10,296 nucleotides of DNA from Ruminococcaceae bacterium UBA1865 (GTDB taxonomy: Bacteria > Bacillota > Clostridia > Oscillospirales > Acutalibacteraceae), in assembly GCA_002338255.1 (NCBI GenBank), contig DDHX01000064.1:18604-28899 (forward strand), in the 5' to 3' direction. A program made the translations under genes and the position numbers. Each line of letters opens with the position of its first letter. The stretch's first letter is position 1. Under the pieces are notes generated by a model. That model saw nothing but the letters and a program-made list of their open reading frames with translations, was not told the origin of the DNA and made no database searches. This document shows, one piece after another, positions 1 through 6,869 of this stretch.

Positions 1-38
1 GCTGTAAAAAATAGTTTAACAGAAAGAAGAGGATGATA

Positions 39-335
39 ATGAATCAAAATCAAGAAAAATCTACAGCTTTTCCGGCCTCAATTAATAAGGTTAATCCTGT
101 TCCGGATGAAGATGCCTTGTCAATTACCGGATTAATCAAAAAATCCGGGAAGATATCAGGATATCAGCTATCCGATGGAGAGAAAGTATCCAAGGAACAG
201 GGCGTTCAAATGGCCAAAGACAACCGTATTAAAGGGGTAGGCGTGGCAGTGAAACAAGGTACAGAGTATTTAAGAACACTGCCGGACGGCAATGAAAACA
301 ATAATTTGGGGAATCTGCCTTCCGTATCCCAGTAA
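39..335 (+). CDS. DUF3892 domain small protein
   Basis: This encodes a 98-residue hydrophilic protein with no signal peptide or membrane segment. Residues about 28-95 fit the DUF3892 pattern as I remember it: an ITGL-type strand, GYQLSDGEKVSKEQ (about 41-54), VQMAKDNRIKGVGVA (about 56-70), then GTEYLRTLPDGNENNNLGNLP (broadly 74-94). The family is found in Firmicutes and its function is unknown. The first 27 residues are low-complexity, rich in Asn, Gln, Ser and Pro, and probably disordered. I chose the ATG at 39 over the ATG at 33 because the AAGAGGA purine stretch (27-33) overlaps the earlier codon and sits about 5-6 bases from the later one. The gene stands alone and converges on the SpoIID gene over a shared hairpin. 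Its promoter lies outside the window. I am fairly sure of the family and cannot assign a function. Confidence 0.85.
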   Translation: MNQNQEKSTAFPASINKVNPVPDEDALSITGLIKKSGKISGYQLSDGEKVSKEQGVQMAKDNRIKGVGVAVKQGTEYLRTLPDGNENNNLGNLPSVSQ

Positions 336-369
336 TAGCAATAGCTGCATTACAGGTATCAAATAAAAC

Positions 370-405
370 AACACGGATTATGGTATGTCAACCGTAATCC
401 GTGTT
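370..405. terminator. Bidirectional intrinsic terminator between convergent genes
   Basis: A 15-bp stem is formed by AACACGGATTATGGT (370-384) and ACCGTAATCCGTGTT (391-405), with one G-U wobble and a 6-base loop. On the minus strand it is followed by GTTTTATTT, a reasonable U-tract for the SpoIID gene, which stops 20 bases away. On the plus strand the tract is weaker (ACTTTTG), but the position 34 bases after the DUF3892 stop suggests it serves both genes. Confidence 0.8.
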
Positions 406-424
406 ACTTTTGAAAAGCTGTATT

Positions 425-1444
425 TTATGTATTGATGGTTGTCAGTGTGGTGGTTGGGTAATACCATGCCAAGATTTGTTTATAGGTAGAGCCCTGCCCT
501 GCCATATACTCTGCGCCGACCTGGCTCATGCCAACACCGTGACCATAACCCTTTACAACAAAGGTAAATACTCCGTTTGCATAGGTAAGGGTAAAGTTGG
601 CTGAGCGAAGTCCCAAAGCAGTGCGAGCGTCGTTTCCTGTAATTGAGGCACCTCCGACTTGAACGCTTTTTACTGAGCCGGATGCGGTACGTTTGATTTC
701 ACCGACCCATGTGGCGGCGTCCCCGCTTAGATTCGCCTTAGGCTCGGATTTTAGCACAGCTGCTTTGAATTGATCTGCGGTCATGGTAACAGTCGTTTGA
801 TAACCGCCTGCAAATACATCGCCCGGGCTTGCGACTGATACAAGGTATTTCAGTTTGCCGCCCCAAATATCTTCGGAAGTTTCGGTGTTACCGGAGGAGA
901 TGGCATAATATGTCGCATCGGCCAGGTCGTTGTCACTCTTGATCACCTGTCCGTACACTGCATTTACTACTGTCGTTAAGTTATTATAGTAAGTATCAAA
1001 GTTTTTGCCCCAGCGCTCCTGCATCTGCGCTTTTGTAACGTATATCTGCCAACCCTGTGTGTCCGCAGAAAAATCCGCTCCGTTCAGCGAGGGCGTGGGA
1101 TTTTGCTTTTGTTGTTTGCGCAGGCGGCTGTAATAGGTGTAGGCCGCCACACCTTGTGCCTTCAGTGCTTCCTGTGGGGCGTCCGGGGACATCTCAGTCG
1201 CAATGGCTCCAAAAAGAAAGCTGCGGTCGTCCGCCGTTATGGTTTTGTTGCTTTTTGTATCCAGTATTTTAAACTGTGAAGAATTTTGTACTGCGGGTGT
1301 GGTACTGCTAACACCGCCACTGCTTGCCTGCTGCCGCTTTGAAGATGTACCGGTCTTGTCCGGAATCTTTGCACCCAATGACAGAAGCGGCACCAAAAAC
1401 ATGATCAGAAACAGCAGGAGGGCCAACATTGCTTTACCTTTCAT
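425..1444 (-). CDS. spoIID: SpoIID/LytB-family lytic transglycosylase (stage II sporulation protein D-like)
   Basis: The product is a 339-residue membrane-anchored cell-wall enzyme. SpoIID cleaves peptidoglycan glycan strands stripped of stem peptides, working with SpoIIP and SpoIIM during forespore engulfment. Residues about 6-24 are a hydrophobic signal anchor, and about 28-55 are a Ser/Thr/Gln-rich linker. The SpoIID domain starts near 74: AIATEMSPDAPQEALKAQ (80-97) carries the expected catalytic Glu84, followed by SSGNTETSEDIWGG (183-196) and the C-terminal signature GYGHGVGMSQVGA (299-311) ending in ILAWYYP. Length is close to the roughly 340 residues of known SpoIID. A GTG nine bases upstream (1453) is in frame, but AAGGGAG (1459-1453) overlaps it and is well spaced from the ATG at 1444, which I chose. 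The protein has no cysteine. It is not next to other sporulation genes, so it may be a paralogue of the engulfment enzyme. I found no convincing sigma-E promoter upstream. Confidence 0.9.
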   Translation of the reverse strand: MKGKAMLALLLFLIMFLVPLLSLGAKIPDKTGTSSKRQQASSGGVSSTTPAVQNSSQFKILDTKSNKTITADDRSFLFGAIATEMSPDAPQEALKAQGVAAYTYYSRLRKQQKQNPTPSLNGADFSADTQGWQIYVTKAQMQERWGKNFDTYYNNLTTVVNAVYGQVIKSDNDLADATYYAISSGNTETSEDIWGGKLKYLVSVASPGDVFAGGYQTTVTMTADQFKAAVLKSEPKANLSGDAATWVGEIKRTASGSVKSVQVGGASITGNDARTALGLRSANFTLTYANGVFTFVVKGYGHGVGMSQVGAEYMAGQGSTYKQILAWYYPTTTLTTINT

Positions 1445-1609
1445 TTTATACACTCCCTTGCCAGATTTCCATATTACATTTTACATATGAGAGTTAGAAA
1501 TTATTCATAATTTTATAGATATATTTCTTGTATCCCTAAAAACGACATAAAAATGAAATATTAAACAGTTTTTGCTGCAAAATCAACAACAAAGTTACTC
1601 GTGCATTAC
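1445..1609. other. Intergenic region upstream of the SpoIID-like gene
   Basis: This is the left part of a 304-base divergent intergenic space. It contains the SpoIID ribosome binding site (1453-1459, minus) and AT-rich DNA that must hold that gene's promoter, but no sigma-A or sigma-E pair here is good enough to call. I see no gene in it. Confidence 0.5.
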
Positions 1610-1638
1610 TTGACTTTACCCATTCTGTGTTATATGAT
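1610..1638 (+). promoter_or_regulatory. Sigma-A-type promoter of the citrate synthase unit
   Basis: TTGACT (1610-1615) is followed after exactly 17 bases by TATGAT (1633-1638), each one mismatch from consensus. The start point would be near 1645, giving a leader of about 104 bases before the citrate synthase ATG. Confidence 0.7.
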
Positions 1639-1667
1639 ATTAAGAAAGCTTTACAAAGTAACAAATG

Positions 1668-1706
1668 ACCGCCGGTTCTTCCACGCAGAGCAGAGGCGGT
1701 GTTTTT
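1668..1706 (+). terminator. Leader hairpin with U-tract (possible attenuator) before citrate synthase
   Basis: ACCGCC (1668-1673) pairs with GGCGGT (1695-1700), and the stem is followed by GTTTTTG. The hairpin lies inside the predicted leader, between the promoter at 1610-1638 and the start codon at 1749. With a 21-base loop and only five Ts it is a weak terminator at best. It could be an attenuator or a chance structure. No gene upstream on the plus strand needs a terminator here. Confidence 0.4.
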
Positions 1707-1748
1707 GCGGTGTGATTTTAATTTGCGTGGGGAAAATGGTGTGCAAAA

Positions 1749-3122
1749 ATGGCAGAAATTGTTCTTGAGCAAAACAATCCGGGTCTCGAGAGCCTATGTA
1801 ATGAATTCAGGGCGAACAACAAAATTCCTCAAGAAAAATTTGAACTGTATCAGGTGAAACGTGGCCTGCGCAATCCGGATGGTACGGGCGTAATGGCAGG
1901 GCTTACCATGATCTGTAATGTTCATGGCTACCTGATTGCCGACGGCGAACGCATTCCTGATGTGGGGAAGTTGATTTATAGAGGAATTGATATTAACGAT
2001 ATCGTTGACGGATGCATTGCAGAAAATAGATTTGGTTACGAAGAAGTCGCTTGGCTTCTGCTTTTTGGTAAACTGCCGAATTCAGACCAGCTGAAGTCAT
2101 TTTGTACGGTATTAAACAGTTATCGCGAGCTCCCTGAGTATTTTGCCGAAGATATGATTATTAAGGCGCCTTCAAAAAATATTATGAATAAACTGGCACG
2201 TTCCGTGCTGGCATTATATTCTTATGATAGTAATCCGGATGATATTTCACTGGAAAACAATATGCGCCAGGCAATTCAGCTGATTGCACAGATGCCCACC
2301 ATAATGACGTACGCCTACCAGGTGAAACGCCGCCATTTTGACAAACAGAGTATGTATTTCCATCCGCTTGACCCGTCTCATTCCACGGCGCAGTCAATCT
2401 TGAACGCCATACGGCCTGATCGTGTGTTCACTGATGAGGAGGCCAAGCTTCTTGACCTTTGCTTAATTCTCCACGCGGAGCACGGCGGCGGCAACAACTC
2501 CACTTTTGCGGCACGCGTGCTTTCATCCACCGGTACGGATATTTATTCCGCGATTGCAGCTGCAATCGGCTCCTTAAAGGGTCCGCGTCACGGTGGCGCC
2601 AATCACAGGGTCATGATGATGATGGATGATGTGATGGAAAATGTACATAATTGGGAGGACGAGACGGAATTATCGAACTACCTTGAAAAAATAGTACGCG
2701 GTGAGGCGGCGGACCATTCCGGGCTTATTTACGGCATGGGACACGCGGTTTACACGCTGTCCGATCCAAGAGCTGTCATCTTAAAGGACAAAGCACGCAA
2801 GATGGCGGGAGAAAGGGACTTGCTCAAAAAGTTTGAATTGTTTGAGAGAGTTGAAAAGCTTTCGCCCGACGCATTTGCAAAGGTTAAGGGGGAGTCCAAG
2901 GTAATTTCAGCCAATGTTGATTTCTATTCTGGTCTGATTTACGAAATGCTTGGGATACCCAGCGACCTTTTCACGCCCCTTTTTGCTATTTCCAGAATTG
3001 CGGGCTGGTGCGCCCACCGTATGGAGGAAATGGAAACTGGCGGCAGAATTATGCGCCCGGCTTACCGTTCCTTAACGAAAAGCAAACCATATGTGCCTAT
3101 TGATAAAAGAAATGAACAGTAA
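1749..3122 (+). CDS. gltA: Citrate synthase
   Basis: This 457-residue cytoplasmic enzyme condenses acetyl-CoA with oxaloacetate to citrate. In fermentative Clostridia this usually feeds 2-oxoglutarate and glutamate synthesis rather than a full cycle. The three catalytic residues are recognisable: His245 in LHAEHGGGNNST, His332 in GMGHAVYTLSDPR and Asp391 in NVDFYSG. The SLKGPRHGGANH loop (275-286) is also conserved. It is longer than the roughly 370-residue Bacillus enzymes because of an N-terminal extension of about 50 residues. A methylcitrate synthase activity cannot be excluded, but no propionate-pathway gene is nearby. The ATG at 1749 is the first credible in-frame start. Its ribosome binding site is poor: the nearest GGGGA (1729-1733) is about 15 bases away, so translation may depend on leader folding. 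The membrane-protein gene follows after 23 bases. Confidence 0.95.
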   Translation: MAEIVLEQNNPGLESLCNEFRANNKIPQEKFELYQVKRGLRNPDGTGVMAGLTMICNVHGYLIADGERIPDVGKLIYRGIDINDIVDGCIAENRFGYEEVAWLLLFGKLPNSDQLKSFCTVLNSYRELPEYFAEDMIIKAPSKNIMNKLARSVLALYSYDSNPDDISLENNMRQAIQLIAQMPTIMTYAYQVKRRHFDKQSMYFHPLDPSHSTAQSILNAIRPDRVFTDEEAKLLDLCLILHAEHGGGNNSTFAARVLSSTGTDIYSAIAAAIGSLKGPRHGGANHRVMMMMDDVMENVHNWEDETELSNYLEKIVRGEAADHSGLIYGMGHAVYTLSDPRAVILKDKARKMAGERDLLKKFELFERVEKLSPDAFAKVKGESKVISANVDFYSGLIYEMLGIPSDLFTPLFAISRIAGWCAHRMEEMETGGRIMRPAYRSLTKSKPYVPIDKRNEQ

Positions 3123-3145
3123 TTGTGGAAGGACTAAATTTTGTC

Positions 3146-4144
3146 ATGAAGATTAAAAATGCATGGATTGTATTCGCAGTTACACTGCTGATCGCTTTGC
3201 CGACCAGAATTTATCAGGTTTTGTTTTTGGTGGAGCCGGATACCGGGTTTTACACCGATGGGAATACAACAACCGTAATCATTTCTGTCGGCCACGCTGT
3301 CGGTCTTTTGCTGATGATGGTGATCTGTACCATGGATAAGCAGAAGCGGGCTTACAGCCCGATTCGCAGCATCCCTGCCGCGGTAATCGGAACGCTGACC
3401 GGTTTGGGTATTATTTTCCAGTATGCAATCAGTCTTTTGGCCGATGGAGAGAAGCAGAATCAAATCCCATCTGTGATTCTATCCGCTTTCGGAATTTTAG
3501 CGGGTGCTGTTCTGATTCTTACTGCTTATAATTTTGCCACAGGACAGAATACGTTTGTTAAATTTCCTCTTTTGTCACTAATTCCTTCTCTGTGGGGCTG
3601 TGTCTGCCTCATCACACTTTTTATCACTTATGTGTCGGTGGTCAATATCTCGGAGAATATTTATGATACCTTTACCGTGATTTTTCTGCTTCTCTTTCTG
3701 TTTGCGCAGGCCAAAATGCTTGCAGGAATTGAAACTGAAAAAAGCACCAAACGGATTTATGTATTTGGTTTACCGGCTATTTTGATGGCACTATTGACCG
3801 GCATTCCAAGCGCGGTGCTTCTTTTCAGCGGTACGAGCCGAACAAGTTCGTTTCCGGTTGGACTACATTTGGTAAATATCCTGATGGCATTTTATATCAT
3901 TGCTTTTCTTGCGGCGGTTTCACATCTTCCGGATATTGCATCAAAGCAAAGTGTGACTGAAACAGCGGGGCAGGAGCTTAACGAGGCCGAAAGCAAAACC
4001 ACAGAGGACATTGCTGTGCAGCCGGACGAAGCACCAAGGCAGGAAAGCTGCATTGCGTTTTTGCGCAAAGCCTACCTGAGCGAGGAAAAATTTACCGAAC
4101 GGGGGAAAAGCCCCTTTATACAAAGTGAAAATAAAAATTGTTAG
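3146..4144 (+). CDS. Multi-pass membrane protein of unknown function, downstream of citrate synthase
   Basis: I do not recognise the family of this 332-residue protein. It has about eight hydrophobic segments, near residues 7-29, 42-63, 76-98, 107-130, 141-167, 173-195, 204-228 and 237-260. A hydrophilic, acidic C-terminal tail of about 70 residues follows (from about 262), rich in Glu, Thr and Gln and probably cytoplasmic. No ATP-binding, transporter or catalytic motif stands out. An in-frame GTG at 3125 lies only two bases after the citrate synthase stop. However, GGAAGGA (3127-3133) lies just after that GTG and 12 bases before the ATG at 3146, so I favour the ATG. The 23-base gap and the lack of an intervening terminator point to co-transcription with citrate synthase. 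A transport or sensing role tied to citrate metabolism would be a guess from position only. Confidence 0.8.
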   Translation: MKIKNAWIVFAVTLLIALPTRIYQVLFLVEPDTGFYTDGNTTTVIISVGHAVGLLLMMVICTMDKQKRAYSPIRSIPAAVIGTLTGLGIIFQYAISLLADGEKQNQIPSVILSAFGILAGAVLILTAYNFATGQNTFVKFPLLSLIPSLWGCVCLITLFITYVSVVNISENIYDTFTVIFLLLFLFAQAKMLAGIETEKSTKRIYVFGLPAILMALLTGIPSAVLLFSGTSRTSSFPVGLHLVNILMAFYIIAFLAAVSHLPDIASKQSVTETAGQELNEAESKTTEDIAVQPDEAPRQESCIAFLRKAYLSEEKFTERGKSPFIQSENKNC

Positions 4145-4164
4145 TTAAATTTATGTCAAATCAC

Positions 4165-5249
<1,085 letters not shown>

Positions 5250-5327
5250 GTTTGGCTGAATAGCTTGTATTATGAAAACTGTTTACATCAGTGAGTATTA
5301 ATTTGCTATCATCACAATATAAAATGC

Positions 5328-5373
5328 ACACCCTTTATTAAAGTATTTTCTACTTTAATAAAGGGTGTTTTTA
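5328..5373. terminator. Strong intrinsic terminator after gap
   Basis: A perfect 18-bp stem is formed by ACACCCTTTATTAAAGTA (5328-5345) and its complement (5351-5368), with a 5-base loop TTTTC. It is followed on plus by a T-run (5368-5372). On minus the stem is followed by GCATTTTAT, so it may also back up termination of the leftward csp unit. Confidence 0.9.
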
Positions 5374-5438
5374 TATTGTTGAAAATTTTTAGGCTAAAAT
5401 TAAATTGTTCTTCAAATACTTTCAATAATGTTAAATAA

Positions 5439-5461
5439 GGATGGACTATTTCGATCCATCC
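5439..5461 (-). terminator. Hairpin overlapping the stop codon of the small csp-linked gene
   Basis: Reading leftwards, GGATGGA (5461-5455) pairs with TCCATCC (5445-5439) around a 9-base loop that contains the TAG stop (5448-5446). TTATTTAAC follows. The 7-bp stem with an interrupted U-tract is a plausible weak terminator, backed up by the stronger hairpin at 5328-5368. Confidence 0.5.
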
Positions 5462-5631
5462 CCGTAATAATTTATTACATTTGTGAAGTAAACTGATAAA
5501 TCATCAGGTTCTCCGGCCAAAAGGTCCGCTTGAAGCTCATCAGGTGTTTTGCCTTGCTGAGTAATCATGTTTTCATATTCCTCAGCTTTTTTGGCCGGCT
5601 GTTTATTTTCCTTGCGTGTATCATTAGACAT
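5446..5631 (-). CDS. Small hydrophilic protein of unknown function, downstream of csp
   Basis: I do not recognise this 61-residue protein. The first 20 residues are charged and Lys/Glu/Asn-rich (MSNDTRKENKQPAKKAEEYE). A short helix-like acidic section (about 28-46, TPDELQADLLAGEPDDLSV) and an aromatic end (YFTNVINYYGDGSK) follow. There is no signal peptide, membrane segment or cysteine. I chose the ATG at 5631 because AAAGGGGA lies about 8 bases upstream. An in-frame ATG at 5670 would add 13 residues but lacks a good ribosome binding site. The gene lies 76 bases downstream of the cold-shock gene on the same strand with no clear terminator between, so the two are likely co-transcribed. Good translation signals and a hairpin at its end support a real gene. 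Confidence 0.7.
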   Translation of the reverse strand: MSNDTRKENKQPAKKAEEYENMITQQGKTPDELQADLLAGEPDDLSVYFTNVINYYGDGSK

Positions 5632-5707
5632 TAATAAATCCCCTTTCTTGATGAATTTAGTATGTGACATTCACTTTTACACAAGATTTCATGGAGTGCC
5701 AATGAAT

Positions 5708-5917
5708 CTATAATTTTTGAACATTGACGGCAGAAGAGCCTTTTTGATCCTGAATAATATCAAAACTTACTTCTTCTCCTTCATGTATATCCTTGTCATT
5801 ACCTTTTTCTTTCACTTGTGAATGATGTAGAAAGACGTCGCTGCCATCATTTGCAGCAATAAACCCATAGCCTCTTTCATTGTCAAACCATTTAACAACG
5901 CCCGTATAGGTAGCCAT
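5708..5917 (-). CDS. csp: Cold-shock protein (CspA/CspB family)
   Basis: This 69-residue single cold-shock domain is an OB-fold that binds single-stranded RNA and DNA and acts as an RNA chaperone. RNP1 is visible in KWFDNERGYGFIAAND (9-24) and RNP2 in SDVFLHHSQV (26-35). Length is typical (about 65-70). The usual VFVHFS of RNP2 is VFLHHS here, a tolerated variation. I placed the start at the ATG at 5917, preceded by AGGAGAG about 7 bases away. A longer upstream in-frame extension to 6058 is AT-rich, hydrophobic and unrelated to the family, and is better read as the untranslated leader. The small gene at 5446-5631 follows on the same strand. Confidence 0.96.
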   Translation of the reverse strand: MATYTGVVKWFDNERGYGFIAANDGSDVFLHHSQVKEKGNDKDIHEGEEVSFDIIQDQKGSSAVNVQKL

Positions 5918-6072
5918 ATTCTTTACTCTCCTATTATTTTTAAGCTTATGGAAAGGATGCATGAATAGTATTCGTCTTATTTTTAAAAAAATTACTGAAT
6001 AACGAAGGAAATATAAAATTAAAAATATGACGGACGCTAACAATTCAAACATCATCATTCAGACAAATACTT

Positions 6073-6100
6073 AGTGTAGCCTTATTTTATTGGTTAGCAA
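6073..6100 (-). promoter_or_regulatory. Candidate promoter of csp
   Basis: On the minus strand TTGCTA (6100-6095) and TACACT (6078-6073) are 16 bases apart, each four of six to consensus. Transcription would start near 6066, just after the hairpin at 6102-6147, giving a csp leader of about 150 bases. Long leaders are typical of cold-shock genes. An alternative TTGAAT/TATTTT pair lies closer to the gene (about 6050-6024). The evidence is weak for both. Confidence 0.3.
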
Positions 6101-6101
6101 T

Positions 6102-6147
6102 AAAATGCTTCTTATTAAGTCCGTTTGAACCTAATAAGAAGCGTTTT
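6102..6147. terminator. Intrinsic terminator-like hairpin between the PTS operon and csp
   Basis: AAAATGCTTCTTATTA (6102-6117) pairs with TAATAAGAAGCGTTTT (6132-6147): 16 bp with one G-U wobble and a 14-base loop. The A- and T-rich stem ends supply U-rich tracts (GTTTTG on plus, ATTTTATT on minus). By gene orientation it would insulate csp from read-through of the leftward PTS operon. Confidence 0.65.
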
Positions 6148-6226
6148 GAATATTAAATTATGTTGTGGCGCGCATAAAGATTGATTTTCTCTATAAAGGT
6201 ATGAATATATAAAGCAAAATAGAAAC

Positions 6227-6250
6227 GACCGCCAGACCTGCGGCTTGGTC
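6227..6250 (-). terminator. Probable terminator of the PTS operon
   Basis: GACCGCC (6227-6233) pairs with GGCTTGGTC (6242-6250) with a two-base bulge, 31 bases after the EIIA stop on the minus strand. It is followed on minus by GTTTCTATTTTGC. With the hairpin at 6102-6147 it makes a tandem termination region. No gene lies in the remaining bases between 5918 and 6280. Confidence 0.55.
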
Positions 6251-6280
6251 TTTCCTCTGATTTTCTTATTTACTGACAAA

Positions 6281-6760
6281 TCACTGTTTTTTATAAATCA
6301 TGACTGCGGTTTCACCGCCAATTACAGAACCGGTTTCAAACTCCAAACTTTTTATGTCGTTAAGATTGGTAATAATACAGGGGGAAATCGTGTTATAGCC
6401 TTTTTCCTCTATGAATTGAATATCCATATCCATTAATTTGTCGCCCGCAACAATATGTTGGCCAACTTCTACGTAGCAGGTAAAGCCCTCACCATTGAGC
6501 TTAACAGTGTCGATTCCAAGGTGAACCAACACTTCCATACCATCATCGCTTTCGATTCCGATTGCGTGAAGTGTGTGCGCAATTTGTACGATGGTACCGG
6601 AAACCGGTGAAAAAACTCCATTGCTACTGGGAATAATTGCAATTCCATCACCCAAAACTTTGCCGGAAAATACGGGGTCAGGTACATCTGTGATAACAAC
6701 AGCTTCACCCGTTTGCTGAGCCAGTATTACATTTTTCTTATCTTTGCTGAATAATTGCAT
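6281..6760 (-). CDS. crr: PTS glucose-family EIIA component
   Basis: This 159-residue cytoplasmic phosphocarrier takes phosphate from HPr and passes it to the EIIB domain of the upstream-encoded permease. It matches the EIIA-Glc (Crr) fold: the SNGVFSPVSGTIVQIAHTLHA region (46-66) contains His65 and GMEVLVHLGIDTVKLNGEGF (74-93) contains His80. These correspond to His75 and His90 of E. coli EIIA-Glc, so His80 should be the phosphorylated residue. FETGSVIGGE (141-150) is also typical. In E. coli NagE this domain is fused to the permease, but here it is a separate gene. GGAGG lies about 7 bases before the ATG. It is last in the operon, 109 bases after the EIICB gene, with a strong hairpin in between. 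Confidence 0.95.
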   Translation of the reverse strand: MQLFSKDKKNVILAQQTGEAVVITDVPDPVFSGKVLGDGIAIIPSSNGVFSPVSGTIVQIAHTLHAIGIESDDGMEVLVHLGIDTVKLNGEGFTCYVEVGQHIVAGDKLMDMDIQFIEEKGYNTISPCIITNLNDIKSLEFETGSVIGGETAVMIYKKQ

Positions 6761-6816
6761 GGTAGGCCTCCGTTATTTATTTCCGTTAAAACCGGAGTGA
6801 TTATTATGATGGATAT

Positions 6817-6853
6817 TGTTTCCCTCCCCCAATTTACACAGGGGAGGGAAACA
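6817..6853 (-). other. Strong intergenic hairpin between EIICB and EIIA genes
   Basis: A perfect 13-bp GC-rich stem is formed by TGTTTCCCTCCCC (6817-6829) and GGGGAGGGAAACA (6841-6853), with an 11-base loop. It lies 17 bases after the EIICB stop. On minus it is followed by ATATCCATC, with no U-run, so it is unlikely to be a full intrinsic terminator. A 3'-end stabiliser or processing site that sets the EIICB:EIIA ratio is plausible. Confidence 0.6.
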
Positions 6854-6869
6854 GATTATGTAAAATCGA

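Noticed and set aside
1471..1540. Sigma-E or sigma-K promoter for the SpoIID-like gene (CATATGTA on minus)
   Set aside because: The -10 matches only CATA, and the nearest -35-like GAATAAT is about 10 bases away rather than the expected 13-15.
4101..4117. GGGG-AAAAG-CCCC-TTT hairpin near the end of the membrane-protein gene
   Set aside because: It has only a 4-bp stem and three Ts, and lies inside the coding region before the stop. It is too weak to call a terminator.
5918..6058. N-terminal extension of the cold-shock protein
   Set aside because: The frame is open but the extension is AT-rich and unlike any Csp, while the ATG at 5917 has a good ribosome binding site and gives the normal 69-residue length.
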